A stretch of 64,000 bases of DNA, taken from Clavibacter michiganensis. GTDB taxonomy: Bacteria; Actinomycetota; Actinomycetes; Actinomycetales; Microbacteriaceae. The position numbers were made by a program, and so were the translations under genes. Below are positions 42,916-54,466 of this stretch, in pieces; the stretch's first letter is position 1; each line of letters opens with the position of its first letter. The notes under the pieces were generated by a model. It worked only from the letters and a program-made list of their open reading frames with translations. It made no database searches and had not been told where the DNA came from. Location: positions 26,743 through 90,742 of the forward strand of contig NZ_MDJZ01000001.1 of NCBI RefSeq assembly GCF_002151125.1, written 5' to 3'.

Positions 42916-44271
42916 GTGGCCCCGATGGACAGCCAGAGCAGCACCGCACGACGCGCGAGCCGGGGGGAGGGGACGCCGCAGGCCGAGCGCACGTACGTGC
43001 TCGACACCTCCGTCCTCCTGTCCGACCCGCGTGCGCTCTTCCGCTTCGCCGAGCACGCGGTGGTGATCCCGGTCATCGTGATCACCGAGCTCGAGGCGAA
43101 GCGCAACGACCCGGAGATCGGCTACTTCGCGCGGCAGGCCCTCCGCCTCCTCGACCAGCTCCGCGAGGAGCACGAGCGGCTCGACTTCCCCATCGAGGTG
43201 GGCGAGGCCGGCGGCACGCTGCGGGTCGAGCTCAACCACTCGAGCATGTCCGGCCTCCCGAACGGCCTGCAGCTCGGCGACAACGACTCCCGGATCCTCG
43301 CGGTCGCCCTCAACCTGTCGACCGAGGGCCTCGCGGTCACGGTCGTCTCGAAGGACATGCCGCTGCGCGTGAAGGCCGCGTCCATCGGCCTGCAGGCGGA
43401 GGAGTACCGGGCCGAGCTCGCCGTGGACAGCGGCTGGACCGGCATGGCCGACGTCACGCTCTCCAGCGAGCAGATGGCCGACCTCTACGACGGCGAGACG
43501 CTGCAGTCGCGCGTCGTGCAGGACCTGCCCGTCAACACGGGCGTCGTGCTGCACTCCGACCGGGGATCCGCCCTCGGCCGGGTCGTCCGCCGCGGCACCG
43601 TCAAGCTGGTGCGCGGCGACCGCGAGGTGTTCGGCCTCAAGGGGCGGTCCGCGGAGCAGCGGCTCGCGATCGACCTGCTCCTCGACCGCGAGGTGGGGAT
43701 CGTGTCCCTCGGCGGCAGCGCCGGCACCGGCAAGTCGGCGCTCGCCCTCTGCGCCGCCCTGGAGGCGGTGCTGGAGAAGCAGCAGCACCGCAAGATCATG
43801 GTGTTCCGGCCGCTGTACGCGGTGGGCGGCCAGGAGCTCGGCTACCTGCCGGGCGACGCCACCGAGAAGATGAACCCGTGGGCGCAGGCCGTGTTCGACA
43901 CCCTCGGCTCGGTCGTCTCGCAGAACGTCATGGACGAGGTGGTGGAGCGGGGGATCCTCGAGGTGCTGCCGCTGACCCACATCCGCGGGCGGTCGCTGCA
44001 CGACGCCTTCGTGATCGTCGACGAGGCCCAGTCGCTGGAGCGGAACGTGCTGCTCACGGTGCTCAGCCGCATCGGCCAGAACTCGCGCGTGGTGCTCACG
44101 CACGACGTCGCCCAGCGCGACAACCTGCGGGTCGGGCGGCACGACGGCGTCGCGAGCGTCATCGAGACGCTGAAGGGCCACGAGCTGTTCGGGCACATCA
44201 CGCTCACCCGCTCGGAGCGCAGCGCGATCGCGGCGCTCGTCACCGGGCTGCTCGACGGCGACCCGGTCTGA
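42916..44271 (+). CDS. phoH2: PIN-PhoH2 protein (toxin-like RNase/RNA helicase fusion)
   Basis: Sequence-specific RNA unwinding and cleaving protein of the PhoH2 type. N-terminal PIN ribonuclease domain ([38 protein letters not shown]) and C-terminal PhoH ATPase with Walker [15 protein letters not shown] (near residue 266) and Walker [21 protein letters not shown]-like arginine region at [11 protein letters not shown]. 451 aa from GTG 42916, chosen for GGAG at 6 nt; GTG 42862, ATG 42904 and ATG 42925 are alternatives. The mycobacterial homologue is Rv1095. Confidence 0.9.
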   Translation: MAPMDSQSSTARRASRGEGTPQAERTYVLDTSVLLSDPRALFRFAEHAVVIPVIVITELEAKRNDPEIGYFARQALRLLDQLREEHERLDFPIEVGEAGGTLRVELNHSSMSGLPNGLQLGDNDSRILAVALNLSTEGLAVTVVSKDMPLRVKAASIGLQAEEYRAELAVDSGWTGMADVTLSSEQMADLYDGETLQSRVVQDLPVNTGVVLHSDRGSALGRVVRRGTVKLVRGDREVFGLKGRSAEQRLAIDLLLDREVGIVSLGGSAGTGKSALALCAALEAVLEKQQHRKIMVFRPLYAVGGQELGYLPGDATEKMNPWAQAVFDTLGSVVSQNVMDEVVERGILEVLPLTHIRGRSLHDAFVIVDEAQSLERNVLLTVLSRIGQNSRVVLTHDVAQRDNLRVGRHDGVASVIETLKGHELFGHITLTRSERSAIAALVTGLLDGDPV

Positions 44272-44292
44272 TCCGCCGGCTCCGCGCATGAC

Positions 44293-44328
44293 GACGGGCG
44301 CCGGTCCTCTCGGGGATCGGCGCCCGTC
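44293..44328. terminator. Bidirectional terminator after phoH
   Basis: 11-bp perfect outer stem (44293-44303 and 44318-44328) extendable inward by about four pairs, between convergent genes. Confidence 0.6.
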
Positions 44329-44347
44329 GGCGTCCGTGCCGGTGCGG

Positions 44348-44626
44348 CTAGCGGTCGAGCCGGGCGAGGATCCTCCGGCGACGGCGGTGCAGCCGCCACC
44401 AGCTGAGCGAGTGGCGCACCTGGATCCGGCCGAGCTCCGCGAGCCCGGGCAGACCCGCCTCCGCCAGCTGCCGGTCGACGGCCGCGCGGTCGTCGCGGTC
44501 GCCCGCCTCGACGACGGCGTGCGCGCGGCGCACCCGGTCCGAGGAGAGCGGGTGCGCCGCGATGGCGGCGTCGACCGCGGCGAGCCCGGCGCGCGGGTCG
44601 CGCGGGTCGCCGGGTGCGGCGGTCAT
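44348..44626 (-). CDS. Small hypothetical protein downstream of fumC
   Basis: 92 aa, no signal peptide or membrane helix, with a basic C-terminus (WWRLHRRRRRILARLDR) and an Ala/Asp/Arg-rich helical body. Same strand as and 31 nt after fumC. ATG at 44626. Composition is plausible for coding but I do not recognise a family. Confidence 0.55.
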   Translation of the reverse strand: MTAAPGDPRDPRAGLAAVDAAIAAHPLSSDRVRRAHAVVEAGDRDDRAAVDRQLAEAGLPGLAELGRIQVRHSLSWWRLHRRRRRILARLDR

Positions 44627-44657
44627 GCGTCGGCCGTCGGGATGCGGGCTGCCCGGC

Positions 44658-46085
44658 CTAGAGGCCGGGCGCCGTCATCCGGAGCACGTCGAGGCCCTGG
44701 TCGAGCTGCTCCTCGGTGATCTCGCCGCGCTCGACGTAGCCGAGGTCGACCACCGCCTCGCGCACGGTCATCTTCTGGGCGACCGAGTGCTTCGCGATCT
44801 TCGCCGCGGCCTCGTAGCCGATGATGCGGTTGAGCGGCGTGACGATCGACGGCGACGACTCCGCGAGCGCGCGGGCGTGCTCCTCGTTGACGCGGAGGCC
44901 GTCGACGGTCTTGTCGGCGAGCAGGCGCGTGGAGGCGGCGAGGATGCGGATCGACTCGAGCAGCGACGAGCCCATGACGGGGATCGCGACGTTGAGCTCG
45001 AACAGGCCCGAGGCGCCCGCCCACGCGACGGTCGCGTCGTTGCCGATGACCCGCGCGCACACCATGAGCACGGCCTCGGGGATGACGGGGTTGACCTTGC
45101 CCGGCATGATCGAGGATCCGGGCTGGAGGTCCGGGATGTGCAGCTCGCCGAGGCCCGTGTTGGGGCCCGAGCCCATCCAGCGGATGTCGTTGCAGATCTT
45201 CGTGAGGCTCACCGCGAGGGTGCGGAGCGCGCCCGACGCGTCGACGAGGCCGTCGCGCGCGCCCTGCGCCTCGAAGTGATCCAGCGCCTCGGTGACGGGG
45301 AGGCCCGTGTCCTCCGCGAGCACCTGGATGACCTTCTGCGGGAAGCCGAGCGGGGTGTTGATCCCGGTGCCCGTGGCGGTGCCGCCGAGCGGGACCTCCG
45401 CGACGCGGGGGAGCGCCGTGCGCACGCGCTCGATGCCGAGGCGGATCTGGCGCGCGTAGCCCGCGAACTCCTGGCCGAACGTGACCGGGGTCGCGTCCAT
45501 GAGGTGCGTGCGGCCGGCCTTGACCATGCCCTTCCAGGCCTCGGCCTTCGCCTCCAGCGACTCGGCGAGGTGCTCGAGCGCCGGGATCAGCTCCGCGATG
45601 AGCGCGCCCGTGACGGCGACGTGCACCGAGGTGGGGAAGACGTCGTTCGAGGACTGCGACGCGTTGACGTGGTCGTTGGGGTGCACGGGCTTCCCGAGGG
45701 ACGCCGTGGCGAGGGCCGCGAGGACCTCGTTCATGTTCATGTTCGAGCTCGTGCCGGAGCCCGTCTGGTACACGTCGATGGGGAAGTGCTCGTGGTGGGA
45801 TCCGCCCGCGACCTCGTCGGCGGCCGACACGATGGCGGCGGACACGTCGGCGTCGACGATGCCCATCTCGCCGTTCACGATGGCGGCGGCGCGCTTGATG
45901 CGGGCGAGCGCCTGGATCTGCGCGGGCTCGAGCCCGCGGCCCGAGATGGGGAAGTTCTCGACGGCGCGCTGCGTCTGGGCCGCGTACAGCGCATCCCGGG
46001 GGACCCGCACCTCGCCCATCGTGTCGTGCTCGATGCGGAACTCGTCCGTCGTGCCGCTGTCTGATCCGGGGGAAGTGTCGACCAC
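44658..46085 (-). CDS. fumC: Class II fumarate hydratase
   Basis: Reversible hydration of fumarate to malate in the TCA cycle; iron-independent homotetramer. 475 aa. Signature [16 protein letters not shown] (contains the catalytic Ser loop), [16 protein letters not shown], and [21 protein letters not shown] at 46085 with AAGGAGAG upstream on the minus strand. Downstream of the carbonic anhydrase gene in the same direction. Confidence 0.96.
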   Translation of the reverse strand: MVDTSPGSDSGTTDEFRIEHDTMGEVRVPRDALYAAQTQRAVENFPISGRGLEPAQIQALARIKRAAAIVNGEMGIVDADVSAAIVSAADEVAGGSHHEHFPIDVYQTGSGTSSNMNMNEVLAALATASLGKPVHPNDHVNASQSSNDVFPTSVHVAVTGALIAELIPALEHLAESLEAKAEAWKGMVKAGRTHLMDATPVTFGQEFAGYARQIRLGIERVRTALPRVAEVPLGGTATGTGINTPLGFPQKVIQVLAEDTGLPVTEALDHFEAQGARDGLVDASGALRTLAVSLTKICNDIRWMGSGPNTGLGELHIPDLQPGSSIMPGKVNPVIPEAVLMVCARVIGNDATVAWAGASGLFELNVAIPVMGSSLLESIRILAASTRLLADKTVDGLRVNEEHARALAESSPSIVTPLNRIIGYEAAAKIAKHSVAQKMTVREAVVDLGYVERGEITEEQLDQGLDVLRMTAPGL

Positions 46086-46167
46086 GCTGTTTCTCTCTCC
46101 TTCGGGACGGGTGATGCACCGGGGCCGCCTGGGCCGCGGGGTCTGCGGGTCAGCGCGGACGGCTCCT

Positions 46168-46815
46168 CTAGCGAGGGATGTCGCCCACGATGACGTCGGG
46201 CACCGCGGTGCCCTCGAGGAGCTTGTAGTTGGCGCCGACGATGGCCAGGCTACCGGCCGCCACCCGGTCGGAGATCATCTCGGAGGCCTCCAGCATGCGG
46301 GTCACGGTGCCGCGCAGGTGCTGGCGGCCGACCTCGCCGGCGTCGACCTCGGAGGGGACGACGTGGTCGCCCGCCACGCGATGGACGGCGGGGGCGATGG
46401 GCGCGATGAGGTTCGCGATGTGCGGCGGCAGCGCCTCGGCTCCGGGCGCCGCGCTCTCGATGGCGGCGCGCACGGCGCCGCACTCGTCGTGCCCGAGCAC
46501 CACGATGAGCGGCACGCCCAGCACGGCGACGGCGTACTCCAGGCTGCCGAGCACGGAGTCCGAGATGATCTGGCCCGCGTTGCGGATCACGAAGAGGTCG
46601 CCGAGGCCCTTGTCGAAGATGATCTCGGCCGCGAGCCGCGAGTCGCTGCAGCCGAAGAGCGCGGCCGTGGGGCGCTGCACGTGCGCGAGGGCGGCGCGGC
46701 GCTCGACGTCCTGCCGCGGGTGGCGCGGGGTGCCGTCGACGAAGCGGGCGTTGCCCTCCATCATCTCGGCCCAGACCTCGGCGGGGGTCTGCAGGGCCTC
46801 GTCCTGGTCGGTCAT
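46168..46815 (-). CDS. Beta-class carbonic anhydrase
   Basis: Interconverts CO2 and bicarbonate. 215 aa. Zinc ligands in [16 protein letters not shown] (Cys, with the Asp-Arg dyad) and [10 protein letters not shown] (His, Cys). Also [24 protein letters not shown] at 46815 overlaps the stop of the DUF4245 gene (ATGA). Bicarbonate supply for carboxylations next to TCA-cycle fumC makes physiological sense. Confidence 0.94.
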   Translation of the reverse strand: MTDQDEALQTPAEVWAEMMEGNARFVDGTPRHPRQDVERRAALAHVQRPTAALFGCSDSRLAAEIIFDKGLGDLFVIRNAGQIISDSVLGSLEYAVAVLGVPLIVVLGHDECGAVRAAIESAAPGAEALPPHIANLIAPIAPAVHRVAGDHVVPSEVDAGEVGRQHLRGTVTRMLEASEMISDRVAAGSLAIVGANYKLLEGTAVPDVIVGDIPR

Positions 46816-47534
46816 CCTTCGGTCCCCTCTCCGGGTGCGGTGGTGCTCGTGGTGTCGTCGGCGGTCGTGGGGGCGGGCGCGGGCGTCGTGGGATCTCCGG
46901 CCGTGCCGCGCGCGGCCGCGACGGCGTCGATGGCGGTGCGGAGCTCGTTCGCGTCGGCCGTGCCGTAGATCGCGTAGGTGCTGTCGCCGTCGACCGCGCT
47001 CGCCGCGAGGACGACGTTGCCCGGGTCGTCCGCCTGCGAGTTGTCGTACAGGGTCCACTCGAGGCCGCCGATCTCCTCGGAGCTCACCTCGGGGGCGGAC
47101 TGCAGCGTCTCGTCGAGCCAGGTGGGGTTCGCGTCGATGCCCTGCGAGATCCCGACGTAGCGGTTGCTCGGCGTGATGAGGCCGATGTACCAGACGGCCA
47201 CGCCGTCGCGGCCGGCCGGGCGGATCTCCGCGTCGTTGCTCTTCCACGCCGTCGGCAGGTCGGGCACCACGAGCGTCTGCGGGAAGCCGCCCTGGGCCTC
47301 CGCGGCCACGGCGCCGTAGTCGACGTCGGGCAGGATGGTCGTGTTCGAGCGGGGGACGAGCGCGATGATCACGGCGACCGTGGCCACCGTGACGATGAGC
47401 GAGTAGAGCAGGTTGCGGAACGTCTGCTTGGCGCGGTGCCGGCGCGAGTCGGCGGCCTTGCGGGCGGCGGTCTCCTCGGGCGTCTCCGGTCGGCCGAGCT
47501 CGGCGACGACGTTCGGCGTGCGGTCCTTCGCCAC
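46812..47534 (-). CDS. DUF4245 domain-containing membrane protein
   Basis: 240 aa. One N-terminal membrane helix (NLLYSLIVTVATVAVIIALV, about residues 40-60) after a charged start, then the DUF4245 extracytoplasmic domain (GVAVWYIGLITPSNRYVGIS; EWTLYDNS), ending in a Thr/Pro tail. The GTG at 47534 lies 2 nt after the xseB stop; its stop overlaps carbonic anhydrase. Rv1100 is a positional counterpart near fum in M. tuberculosis. Function unknown. Confidence 0.88.
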   Translation of the reverse strand: MAKDRTPNVVAELGRPETPEETAARKAADSRRHRAKQTFRNLLYSLIVTVATVAVIIALVPRSNTTILPDVDYGAVAAEAQGGFPQTLVVPDLPTAWKSNDAEIRPAGRDGVAVWYIGLITPSNRYVGISQGIDANPTWLDETLQSAPEVSSEEIGGLEWTLYDNSQADDPGNVVLAASAVDGDSTYAIYGTADANELRTAIDAVAAARGTAGDPTTPAPAPTTADDTTSTTAPGEGTEG

Positions 47535-47536
47535 GG

Positions 47537-47779
47537 TCAGCCGGCGTCGGACGCGGTGGTGCGGGCGGCGTCGAGCCGCGCCTTGGCGCCGAGCAGCCAC
47601 TCCTCGCAGCGCGCCGCGAGGGCCTCGCCGCGCTCCCACAGGGCGATCGACTCCTCGAGCGTGGTCGCGCCCTGCTCGAGGTCGTTCACGACGCGCACCA
47701 GGGCGTCGCGCGCCTCCTCGTAGCTGAGCTCGGAGACGTCGGGCAGGCGTGCGCCGGTGTCGGCGGGGCTGGTGGGCAT
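47537..47779 (-). CDS. xseB: Exodeoxyribonuclease VII small subunit
   Basis: 80 aa. The XseB helical hairpin [44 protein letters not shown] is clear. Partner of the XseA encoded 10 nt upstream in the same direction; together they degrade single-stranded DNA in repair. Confidence 0.93.
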   Translation of the reverse strand: MPTSPADTGARLPDVSELSYEEARDALVRVVNDLEQGATTLEESIALWERGEALAARCEEWLLGAKARLDAARTTASDAG

Positions 47780-47789
47780 GGGGGAGATC

Positions 47790-49106
47790 CTAGCTTTCGG
47801 CGTCGGACGCCGGCCGGGCGTCCGGGGCGGGGGAGGCGGGCAGCCGCGCGGCCGACGAGGGGATGTCGTCGGTGGGGCCGGTGGAGGTGGCGCCGAGCGC
47901 GCCGGAGGCGAGCCGCAGCACGAGGCCGGTGCCGTCGGGGGCGTCCGCGGGGGCGCGGAGGGCGGATCCGTCGGCCGTCTGCACGATGGCGTAGCCGCGG
48001 TCGAGGACGTGCTGCGGCGAGAGCGTGCGCAGCTGCCGCGAGAGCTCGCTCGTCTGCTGCATCCCGCGCTCGACGACGCGACCGGCGAGCTCCGCCGAGC
48101 GCGCGATGTAGCGGCCGAGCTCCTCGGCGCGCGAGTCGACGATCCACGCGGTGCTCGCGAGCACGGGCCGCGATCGCAGCTGCTCGATGCGGTCGATCTC
48201 GCCGCGCACCTGGCTCGTCAGCCGCATGCCGATCCGGGCCCTGGCCTGCTGCACGCGCGACAGCTCCTCGGAGACGTCGGGCACGACGCGCTTGGCGGCG
48301 TCGGTGGGGGTGGATGCGCGGAGGTCGGCCACGTCGTCGAGCAGCGGCCGGTCGGCCTCGTGCCCGATCGCGCTGACGAGCGGCGTGCGGCACGCGGCCG
48401 CCGTGCGCACGAGCTTCTCGTCGCTGAAGACGAGCAGGTTCTGGAAGTCGCCGCCGCCGCGCGCGACGACGATGACGTCGACCTCGGGATCCTCGTCGAG
48501 CACCCCGATGGCCCGCGTGACCTCGCCCGCGGCCCGGTCGCCCTGCACCGCGGTGTTCACGACGCGGAACCGGACGCTCGGCCAGCGCAGCTGCGCGTTC
48601 CGGAGCACGTCCTTCTCGGCGTCCGAGTCCTTGCCCGTGATGAGTCCGATGCAGCCCGGGAGGAACGGCAGGCGCCGCTTGCGGTCGGCGTCGAAGAGGC
48701 CCTCGGCGCGCAGCGTCTGGCGCAGGCGCTCGAGCCGCTCGAGCAGGTCGCCGAGGCCCACGTGGCGCATCTCCAGCACCTGCATCGTGAGCGTGCCGCC
48801 CTTGACCCAGTAGTTCGGCTTCACGAGCGCGACGACGCGCGCGCCCTGGCCGAGGTCGGCGGGGATCTTCGCGCGCACCGACGACCACACGGTGAAGCTG
48901 ATGGTGGCGTCGACGTCGAGGTCCTTGAGCTTCCCGTAGACGTTGCCGCCGGATCCGCCCCACTGGGTGATCTCGCCCTCGACCCAGGCCGTGCCGAGCC
49001 GGTCGATCCAGCCCTTGATCTTGCCCGAGAGCACGGAGACCGGCCACGGCGCGTCGACCGTCGGGGCATCCGCCGCCGGCATGGACACGGTGCGCGTCTC
49101 GCTCAT
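47790..49106 (-). CDS. xseA: Exodeoxyribonuclease VII large subunit
   Basis: 438 aa. N-terminal OB-fold ([20 protein letters not shown]), the catalytic domain ([72 protein letters not shown]), a long helical region and the C-terminal [17 protein letters not shown] at 49106 is chosen; the longer frame upstream runs antisense through ispH. Divergent from ispH with a 45-bp gap. Confidence 0.95.
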   Translation of the reverse strand: MSETRTVSMPAADAPTVDAPWPVSVLSGKIKGWIDRLGTAWVEGEITQWGGSGGNVYGKLKDLDVDATISFTVWSSVRAKIPADLGQGARVVALVKPNYWVKGGTLTMQVLEMRHVGLGDLLERLERLRQTLRAEGLFDADRKRRLPFLPGCIGLITGKDSDAEKDVLRNAQLRWPSVRFRVVNTAVQGDRAAGEVTRAIGVLDEDPEVDVIVVARGGGDFQNLLVFSDEKLVRTAAACRTPLVSAIGHEADRPLLDDVADLRASTPTDAAKRVVPDVSEELSRVQQARARIGMRLTSQVRGEIDRIEQLRSRPVLASTAWIVDSRAEELGRYIARSAELAGRVVERGMQQTSELSRQLRTLSPQHVLDRGYAIVQTADGSALRAPADAPDGTGLVLRLASGALGATSTGPTDDIPSSAARLPASPAPDARPASDAES

Positions 49107-49138
49107 GGCTCCCCCACTCGTCGCCCAGCACGGGCGCT

Positions 49139-49144
49139 TAGACT
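49139..49144 (+). promoter_or_regulatory. Leaderless-type -10 element of ispH
   Basis: TAGACT, 7 nt before the GTG at 49152. Confidence 0.5.
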
Positions 49145-49151
49145 CGGGACT

Positions 49152-50243
49152 GTGACTACAGCGACCACTGACCAGCGACTCGTGGGAGCACCCGTCGTCA
49201 GCCTGTCGATGCCGCGGATGCCCGGCGTCCGCAACAGGCTCAAGGATAACCCGGTGGCAGGACCCAAGAAGGTCCTGCTCGCCGCACCGCGGGGCTACTG
49301 CGCCGGCGTCGACCGCGCCGTCGTCGCCGTCGAGAAGGCCCTCGAGCGGTACGGCGCCCCCGTCTACGTGCGGAAGCAGATCGTCCACAACGTGCACGTC
49401 GTCTCGACGCTCGAGCGCATGGGCGCGGTCTTCGTCGAGGAGGTCGACGAGGTCCCCGAGGGCGCCCACGTCGTCTTCAGCGCGCACGGCGTCTCGCCGG
49501 CCGTCGTGCAGGGCGCCGCCGACCGCGGGCTCCAGGCCATCGACGCGACGTGCCCCCTCGTCACCAAGGTCCACCGCGAGGCCGTGCGCTTCGCCAAGGC
49601 CGACATGCAGATCCTCCTCATCGGCCACGAGGGCCACGAGGAGGTCGAGGGCACCGCGGGCGAGGCGCCCGAGCAGACCATCGTCGTCAACTCCCCGGAG
49701 CACGCCGACACCATCGAGGTGAAGGATCCCGACAACCTCGTCTGGCTGTCGCAGACCACGCTCTCCGTCGACGAGACGATGGAGACGGTCCGCCGCCTGC
49801 GCGCCCGCTTCCCCAACCTGCAGGACCCGCCGAGCGACGACATCTGCTACGCCACGCAGAACCGCCAGGTGGCCATCAAGAAGGTCGCGGTCGACGCCGA
49901 CCTCGTCATCGTCATCGGATCCGCGAACAGCTCCAACTCCGTCCGCCTCGTCGAGGTCGCGCTCGAGTACGGCGCCAAGGCGTCCTACCGGGTCGACTAC
50001 GCGTCCGAGGTCAAGCAGGAGTGGCTCGACGGCGTGCAGACGGTCGGCGTCACGAGCGGCGCGTCCGTCCCGGAGGTCCTCGTGCAGGAGCTGCTCGACG
50101 ACCTGGCCGACGCCGGCTACGGCGACGTGACCGCGGTGGTCACGGCCGAGGAGGACCTCGTGTTCTCGCTCCCCAAGGAGCTGCGCAAGGACCAGTCCGG
50201 CAACACGGACTCCCGCGCCATCGGCGGGCGCACCCGCGCGTGA
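49152..50243 (+). CDS. ispH: 4-hydroxy-3-methylbut-2-enyl diphosphate reductase
   Basis: Last step of the MEP isoprenoid pathway, a [4Fe-4S] enzyme yielding IPP and DMAPP. The three cluster cysteines are present: [27 protein letters not shown] and [12 protein letters not shown]; also [10 protein letters not shown] and [12 protein letters not shown]. 363 aa, including ~35 extra N-terminal residues. GTG at 49152 chosen for its -10. Its stop overlaps the next gene (GTGA). Confidence 0.94.
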   Translation: MTTATTDQRLVGAPVVSLSMPRMPGVRNRLKDNPVAGPKKVLLAAPRGYCAGVDRAVVAVEKALERYGAPVYVRKQIVHNVHVVSTLERMGAVFVEEVDEVPEGAHVVFSAHGVSPAVVQGAADRGLQAIDATCPLVTKVHREAVRFAKADMQILLIGHEGHEEVEGTAGEAPEQTIVVNSPEHADTIEVKDPDNLVWLSQTTLSVDETMETVRRLRARFPNLQDPPSDDICYATQNRQVAIKKVAVDADLVIVIGSANSSNSVRLVEVALEYGAKASYRVDYASEVKQEWLDGVQTVGVTSGASVPEVLVQELLDDLADAGYGDVTAVVTAEEDLVFSLPKELRKDQSGNTDSRAIGGRTRA

Positions 50244-51079
50244 GCGACGACGACGGCGCGCGCCGTCCCGGCCGGCCCGCACCGCGGTACGGCGAGTACG
50301 CGTCGCCGTCGTCCGCGTCGTCGACGGACGGCTCCGGGCTGTCCGAGGCGGACGCGCGCATCGTCGCGGAGGCCGCCGAGTACCGCCGCGCCCAGGCCGA
50401 GCGCGACGCCCCGCCGTCCGCAGGTCGCGGCGGCAGGAAGACCGGCAAGGCCGCGGCGCCGCAGACCCTCGCCGAGCAGATGGCGGAGGAGCGGAAGGCC
50501 GCCCGCGAACGCCAGCAGGCCGAGCGCCGCGAGGCCGAGAAGGCCGCGGCGGATGCGCGTCGCGTCGCGGAGAAGGCCGCCGCCGTCGAGCGCAGGGGGA
50601 CGCGGCGCGCGCCCGACTCCGCGGCGTCAACGCGGTCCGTCGGAACCGCCGCGCCCGGCACCCCACCGGAGCGCCCCGCCTACCTCGCCGGCCAGGAGCC
50701 GCGGCGCGCGCCGCGCCGCTTCGACGCCGCCATCACGGTCGGCCTGCTCGCCGCGGGCCTCGTGAACGTCGTCGGCAGCATCGGCGCGAACGCGGATCCG
50801 TCGCAGGCCATCAACCAGTCGTACGCGCTGTTCGGCGGCGGCACCTACGAGGTCACGCCGCAGACCTCCGTCATCGGCATCGCGGTCAACGTCGTGAACA
50901 TCGTCGTCTTCGTGCTCGCCGCGTGGATCTCGCTCGAGCTCGTGAAGCGCAAGCGCGTGGCCTTCTGGGTGCCGATCGCGGGCGCGGTCGTCGCGACCGT
51001 GATCACGAGCGTCCTCGTGCTGACGCTGATCGTCGCGGATCCGGCGTTCCAGCAGATCATGTCGAGCCGCGGGCCCTGA
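50240..51079 (+). CDS. DUF6264 family membrane protein
   Basis: 279 aa. The first ~160 residues are hydrophilic and probably disordered, with a long charged helix of Ala/Glu/Arg repeats ([20 protein letters not shown]). Then three membrane helices ([60 protein letters not shown]). The PRYGEYA motif near residue 15 recurs in this Microbacteriaceae family. GTG at 50240 overlaps the ispH stop. Function unknown. Confidence 0.78.
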   Translation: MSDDDGARRPGRPAPRYGEYASPSSASSTDGSGLSEADARIVAEAAEYRRAQAERDAPPSAGRGGRKTGKAAAPQTLAEQMAEERKAARERQQAERREAEKAAADARRVAEKAAAVERRGTRRAPDSAASTRSVGTAAPGTPPERPAYLAGQEPRRAPRRFDAAITVGLLAAGLVNVVGSIGANADPSQAINQSYALFGGGTYEVTPQTSVIGIAVNVVNIVVFVLAAWISLELVKRKRVAFWVPIAGAVVATVITSVLVLTLIVADPAFQQIMSSRGP

Positions 51080-51096
51080 CGCGCGGCGTCTGACGC

Positions 51097-51138
51097 ACGA
51101 CGGCGGGGCCGGTCCTGGTGGACCGGCCCCGCCGTCGT
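51097..51138. terminator. 19-bp bidirectional terminator
   Basis: Perfect 19-bp inverted repeat (51097-51115 and 51120-51138), loop TGGT, between convergent DUF6264 and fba genes. Confidence 0.88.
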
Positions 51139-51157
51139 TCCGCGGTCCGCGCGGGCG

Positions 51158-52183
<1,026 letters not shown>

Positions 52184-52291
52184 GGTGCATCTCCTTCGGC
52201 GGATCCACGGCGACGCCGTGCGGCTGTCGCGGGATCCTCGTCGGCCGGTGGGAGACGAGCCCCCGCGGCCGGGCCCCGCGTGCTCGCCACT

Positions 52292-53671
52292 CTACCGAGC
52301 GGGGGTGTCCGCGGCCGGGGAGGGCGGCCGGGTGAACTCGTCCGCGGTGAGCTCCCGGGGGGTCGCCTCGAGCGGCTCGAGCGTGCCGATGACCTTGGAC
52401 TCGTCGAGCCGGCTGAGGCGGCGGGCGGTGGGGAGGACCTGGCGCTCCAGGGATCCGACGACGCGGTTGTAGTCGCCCACCGCGCCCGTGAGCGAGCGGC
52501 CGAGCTTGGCGATGTGGTCGCCGCTCGTGGCGAGGCGCGCGTGCAGCTCGCGGCTGAGGTCGAAGAGCTGCTTCGCGTCCTCCGTGAGCACCTCCTGCTG
52601 CCAGCTGAACGCGACGGTCTTGAGCACCGACCACAGCGTGACGGGGGAGGACAGCGCCACCCGGCGGGAGAACGCGAACTCCATGATGCTCGGATCCGCC
52701 TCCAGCGCCGACGACACCAGCGACTCGCTCGGGATGAACGCGATGACCATCTCGGGGCTCGCGTCGAGCCCCTCCCAGTAGGCGCGGCTGCCGAGCGCCG
52801 TGATGTGGTCGCGCACGGCCTGCACGTGCTGCTTCATGAGGTGGTCGCGTCGTGCGCCCTCGGGCCCGGTCGCGGAGGCGGGGATGGCGCTCGCCTCGAG
52901 GTACGCGGTGAAGGGCGCCTTCGCATCCACCGCGATGTTCTTGCCGCCGGGCAGGTGCACGACCATGTCGGGTCGGCCGATGCCCTGCGCGGTGGAGACG
53001 GAGGTCTGCACGTCGAAGTCGACCCGGTGGATGAGCCCCGCCGCCTCCACGACGCTGCGCAGCTGCGTCTCGCCCCACACGCCGCGCGTGCTGTTGGAGC
53101 GGAGCGCGCTGGCGAGCGTCTCGGCCGTGACGCGCAGCCGCTCCTCCGCCTCGGTGGCGCTCCGGAGCTGCTCGCTCAGCTCGCCGTGTTGCTGTCGGCG
53201 CTGCTCCTCCAGCTCGTGCACCTTCGCCTGCACCTGCTTGAGGCTCTCGGCGACGGGGCTGAGCGCGGTGAGCACGCGGCCGTCCTCCTCGGTGCGGGCG
53301 AGCTCGGCGCGCTGGACCTCGCGCAGCCTGGTCTGCAGCTCCGCGATGCGGTCCTCCTGCTGGCCGATCTGCTCGCGGAGATGCGACTCCTGCGCGTCGA
53401 GCCGCTCGCGGTGCAGCGCGTCCTGCGTCTGGGCGCGCTCGGCGAACTGCGCGGTGGTCTGCGCGACCTGCTCCTCGGCGAGCCGCTCGGTGCGATCCAG
53501 CTGCTCGCGGAGCGCCGTGACCGTGGCCTCCGCGGCGGCGAGGCGCGCGGCCTCGCCCGCGCTGCCCGGCGCATCCACTCCGGAGCGGGCGCGCGCCACG
53601 GCCAGCCCGACCACCGCGCCCACGGCCAGGCCGATGACGAGGCCGACGAGCAGGGCGATGACGGGATCCAT
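52292..53671 (-). CDS. rmuC: DNA recombination protein RmuC
   Basis: 459 aa. N-terminal membrane helix (VIALLVGLVIGLAVGAVVGLA), a long coiled coil (about residues 40-190), then the RmuC nuclease-like core: RGVWGETQLRSVVEAAGL, IGRPDMVVHLPGGKNIAVDA, KAPFTAYLEA, MVIAFIPSESLVSSALEAD and VALSSPVTLWSVLKTVAFSW. It limits DNA rearrangements at inverted repeats in E. coli. ATG at 53671. Confidence 0.92.
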   Translation of the reverse strand: MDPVIALLVGLVIGLAVGAVVGLAVARARSGVDAPGSAGEAARLAAAEATVTALREQLDRTERLAEEQVAQTTAQFAERAQTQDALHRERLDAQESHLREQIGQQEDRIAELQTRLREVQRAELARTEEDGRVLTALSPVAESLKQVQAKVHELEEQRRQQHGELSEQLRSATEAEERLRVTAETLASALRSNSTRGVWGETQLRSVVEAAGLIHRVDFDVQTSVSTAQGIGRPDMVVHLPGGKNIAVDAKAPFTAYLEASAIPASATGPEGARRDHLMKQHVQAVRDHITALGSRAYWEGLDASPEMVIAFIPSESLVSSALEADPSIMEFAFSRRVALSSPVTLWSVLKTVAFSWQQEVLTEDAKQLFDLSRELHARLATSGDHIAKLGRSLTGAVGDYNRVVGSLERQVLPTARRLSRLDESKVIGTLEPLEATPRELTADEFTRPPSPAADTPAR

Positions 53672-53737
53672 GCGTGCAGTGTGCCAGCGGCCCCCGACAC
53701 GGCAGGGACGCGGGTCGGCGGGTGGCCGCGCGGCGGA

Positions 53738-54367
53738 TCAGGCCCAGTCGATGGGCGGCGTCGCGGCGGCCGACGCCTGCGTGACGGTCTGGGTGCGCGG
53801 CGCGCCGATGCGCCCCATGCCGACGCCGGCCGCCTCCGCCAGCCCCGCGAGGGAGACGGCGCCGTGGCGTCCGGCCGCGTGCACGACGATCGCGGCGCAC
53901 GCACGCGCGTCGGCCAGCGCCTCGTGGTGCGAGAAGTCCTCGAAGCCCGCGGCCCGCGCGGCGACCGGCAGCCGGTACGAGTCGAGCGCGTAGGTGCGGC
54001 GCGCGACCTGGAGGCTGCAGAGGTAGGAGTACGGCGGCGGGATGAGCGCCGTCGCCTTGCACGCGCCCTGGATCACGCCCATGTCGAAGCGCGCGTTGTG
54101 CGCGACGAGGTGGTCGTCGCCCGCGAAGGCCATGAGGCGCGGCAGCTGGTCGGCCCAGCCGTCGGCGCCCACCACGTCGTCCTCGACGATGCCGTGGATC
54201 CGCGTGTTCCAGACCGAGAAGGCGTCGTGTCCCGCGGGCGGCCGGATGAGCCAGGACGCGGTCTCGACCACGACGCCGTCCCGGACCTTCACCAGACCCA
54301 CCGAGCACGCGCTCGCCGACGAGTTGTTGGCGGTCTCGAAGTCGATCGCGGTGAAGTCCAACGGCAT
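53738..54367 (-). CDS. DEDDh 3'-5' exonuclease (DNA polymerase III epsilon-like)
   Basis: 209 aa. ExoI DFTAIDFETAN (Asp, Glu), ExoII VAHNARFDMGVIQ, ExoIII HHEALADARACAAIV (His, Asp): the complete DEDDh set. A ~35-residue Ala/Thr tail has no domain. ATG at 54367; divergent from ychF. Probably a stand-alone proofreading or repair exonuclease. Confidence 0.9.
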   Translation of the reverse strand: MPLDFTAIDFETANNSSASACSVGLVKVRDGVVVETASWLIRPPAGHDAFSVWNTRIHGIVEDDVVGADGWADQLPRLMAFAGDDHLVAHNARFDMGVIQGACKATALIPPPYSYLCSLQVARRTYALDSYRLPVAARAAGFEDFSHHEALADARACAAIVVHAAGRHGAVSLAGLAEAAGVGMGRIGAPRTQTVTQASAAATPPIDWA

Positions 54368-54452
54368 GGGTTCGAGTGTTCCACGCACGACCGACGCCGG
54401 ATCTCGGGAGAGCCCAGCCCCCGCCGGTCGGGGGAGGAGCCGACCCGCCCCG

Positions 54453-54458
54453 TACGAT
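54453..54458 (+). promoter_or_regulatory. Leaderless-type -10 element of ychF
   Basis: TACGAT, 8 nt before the GTG at 54467. Confidence 0.5.
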
Positions 54459-54466
54459 GGACTCCC

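Noticed and set aside
44293..44657. Plus-strand frame 44288-44719 after phoH
   Set aside because: Arg/Pro/Ala-rich frame over the terminator and the opposite-strand small gene; no start context or motif.
47757..49151. Plus-strand frame upstream of ispH antisense to xseA
   Set aside because: Shadow of xseA; the ispH signature region and its -10 place the start at 49152.
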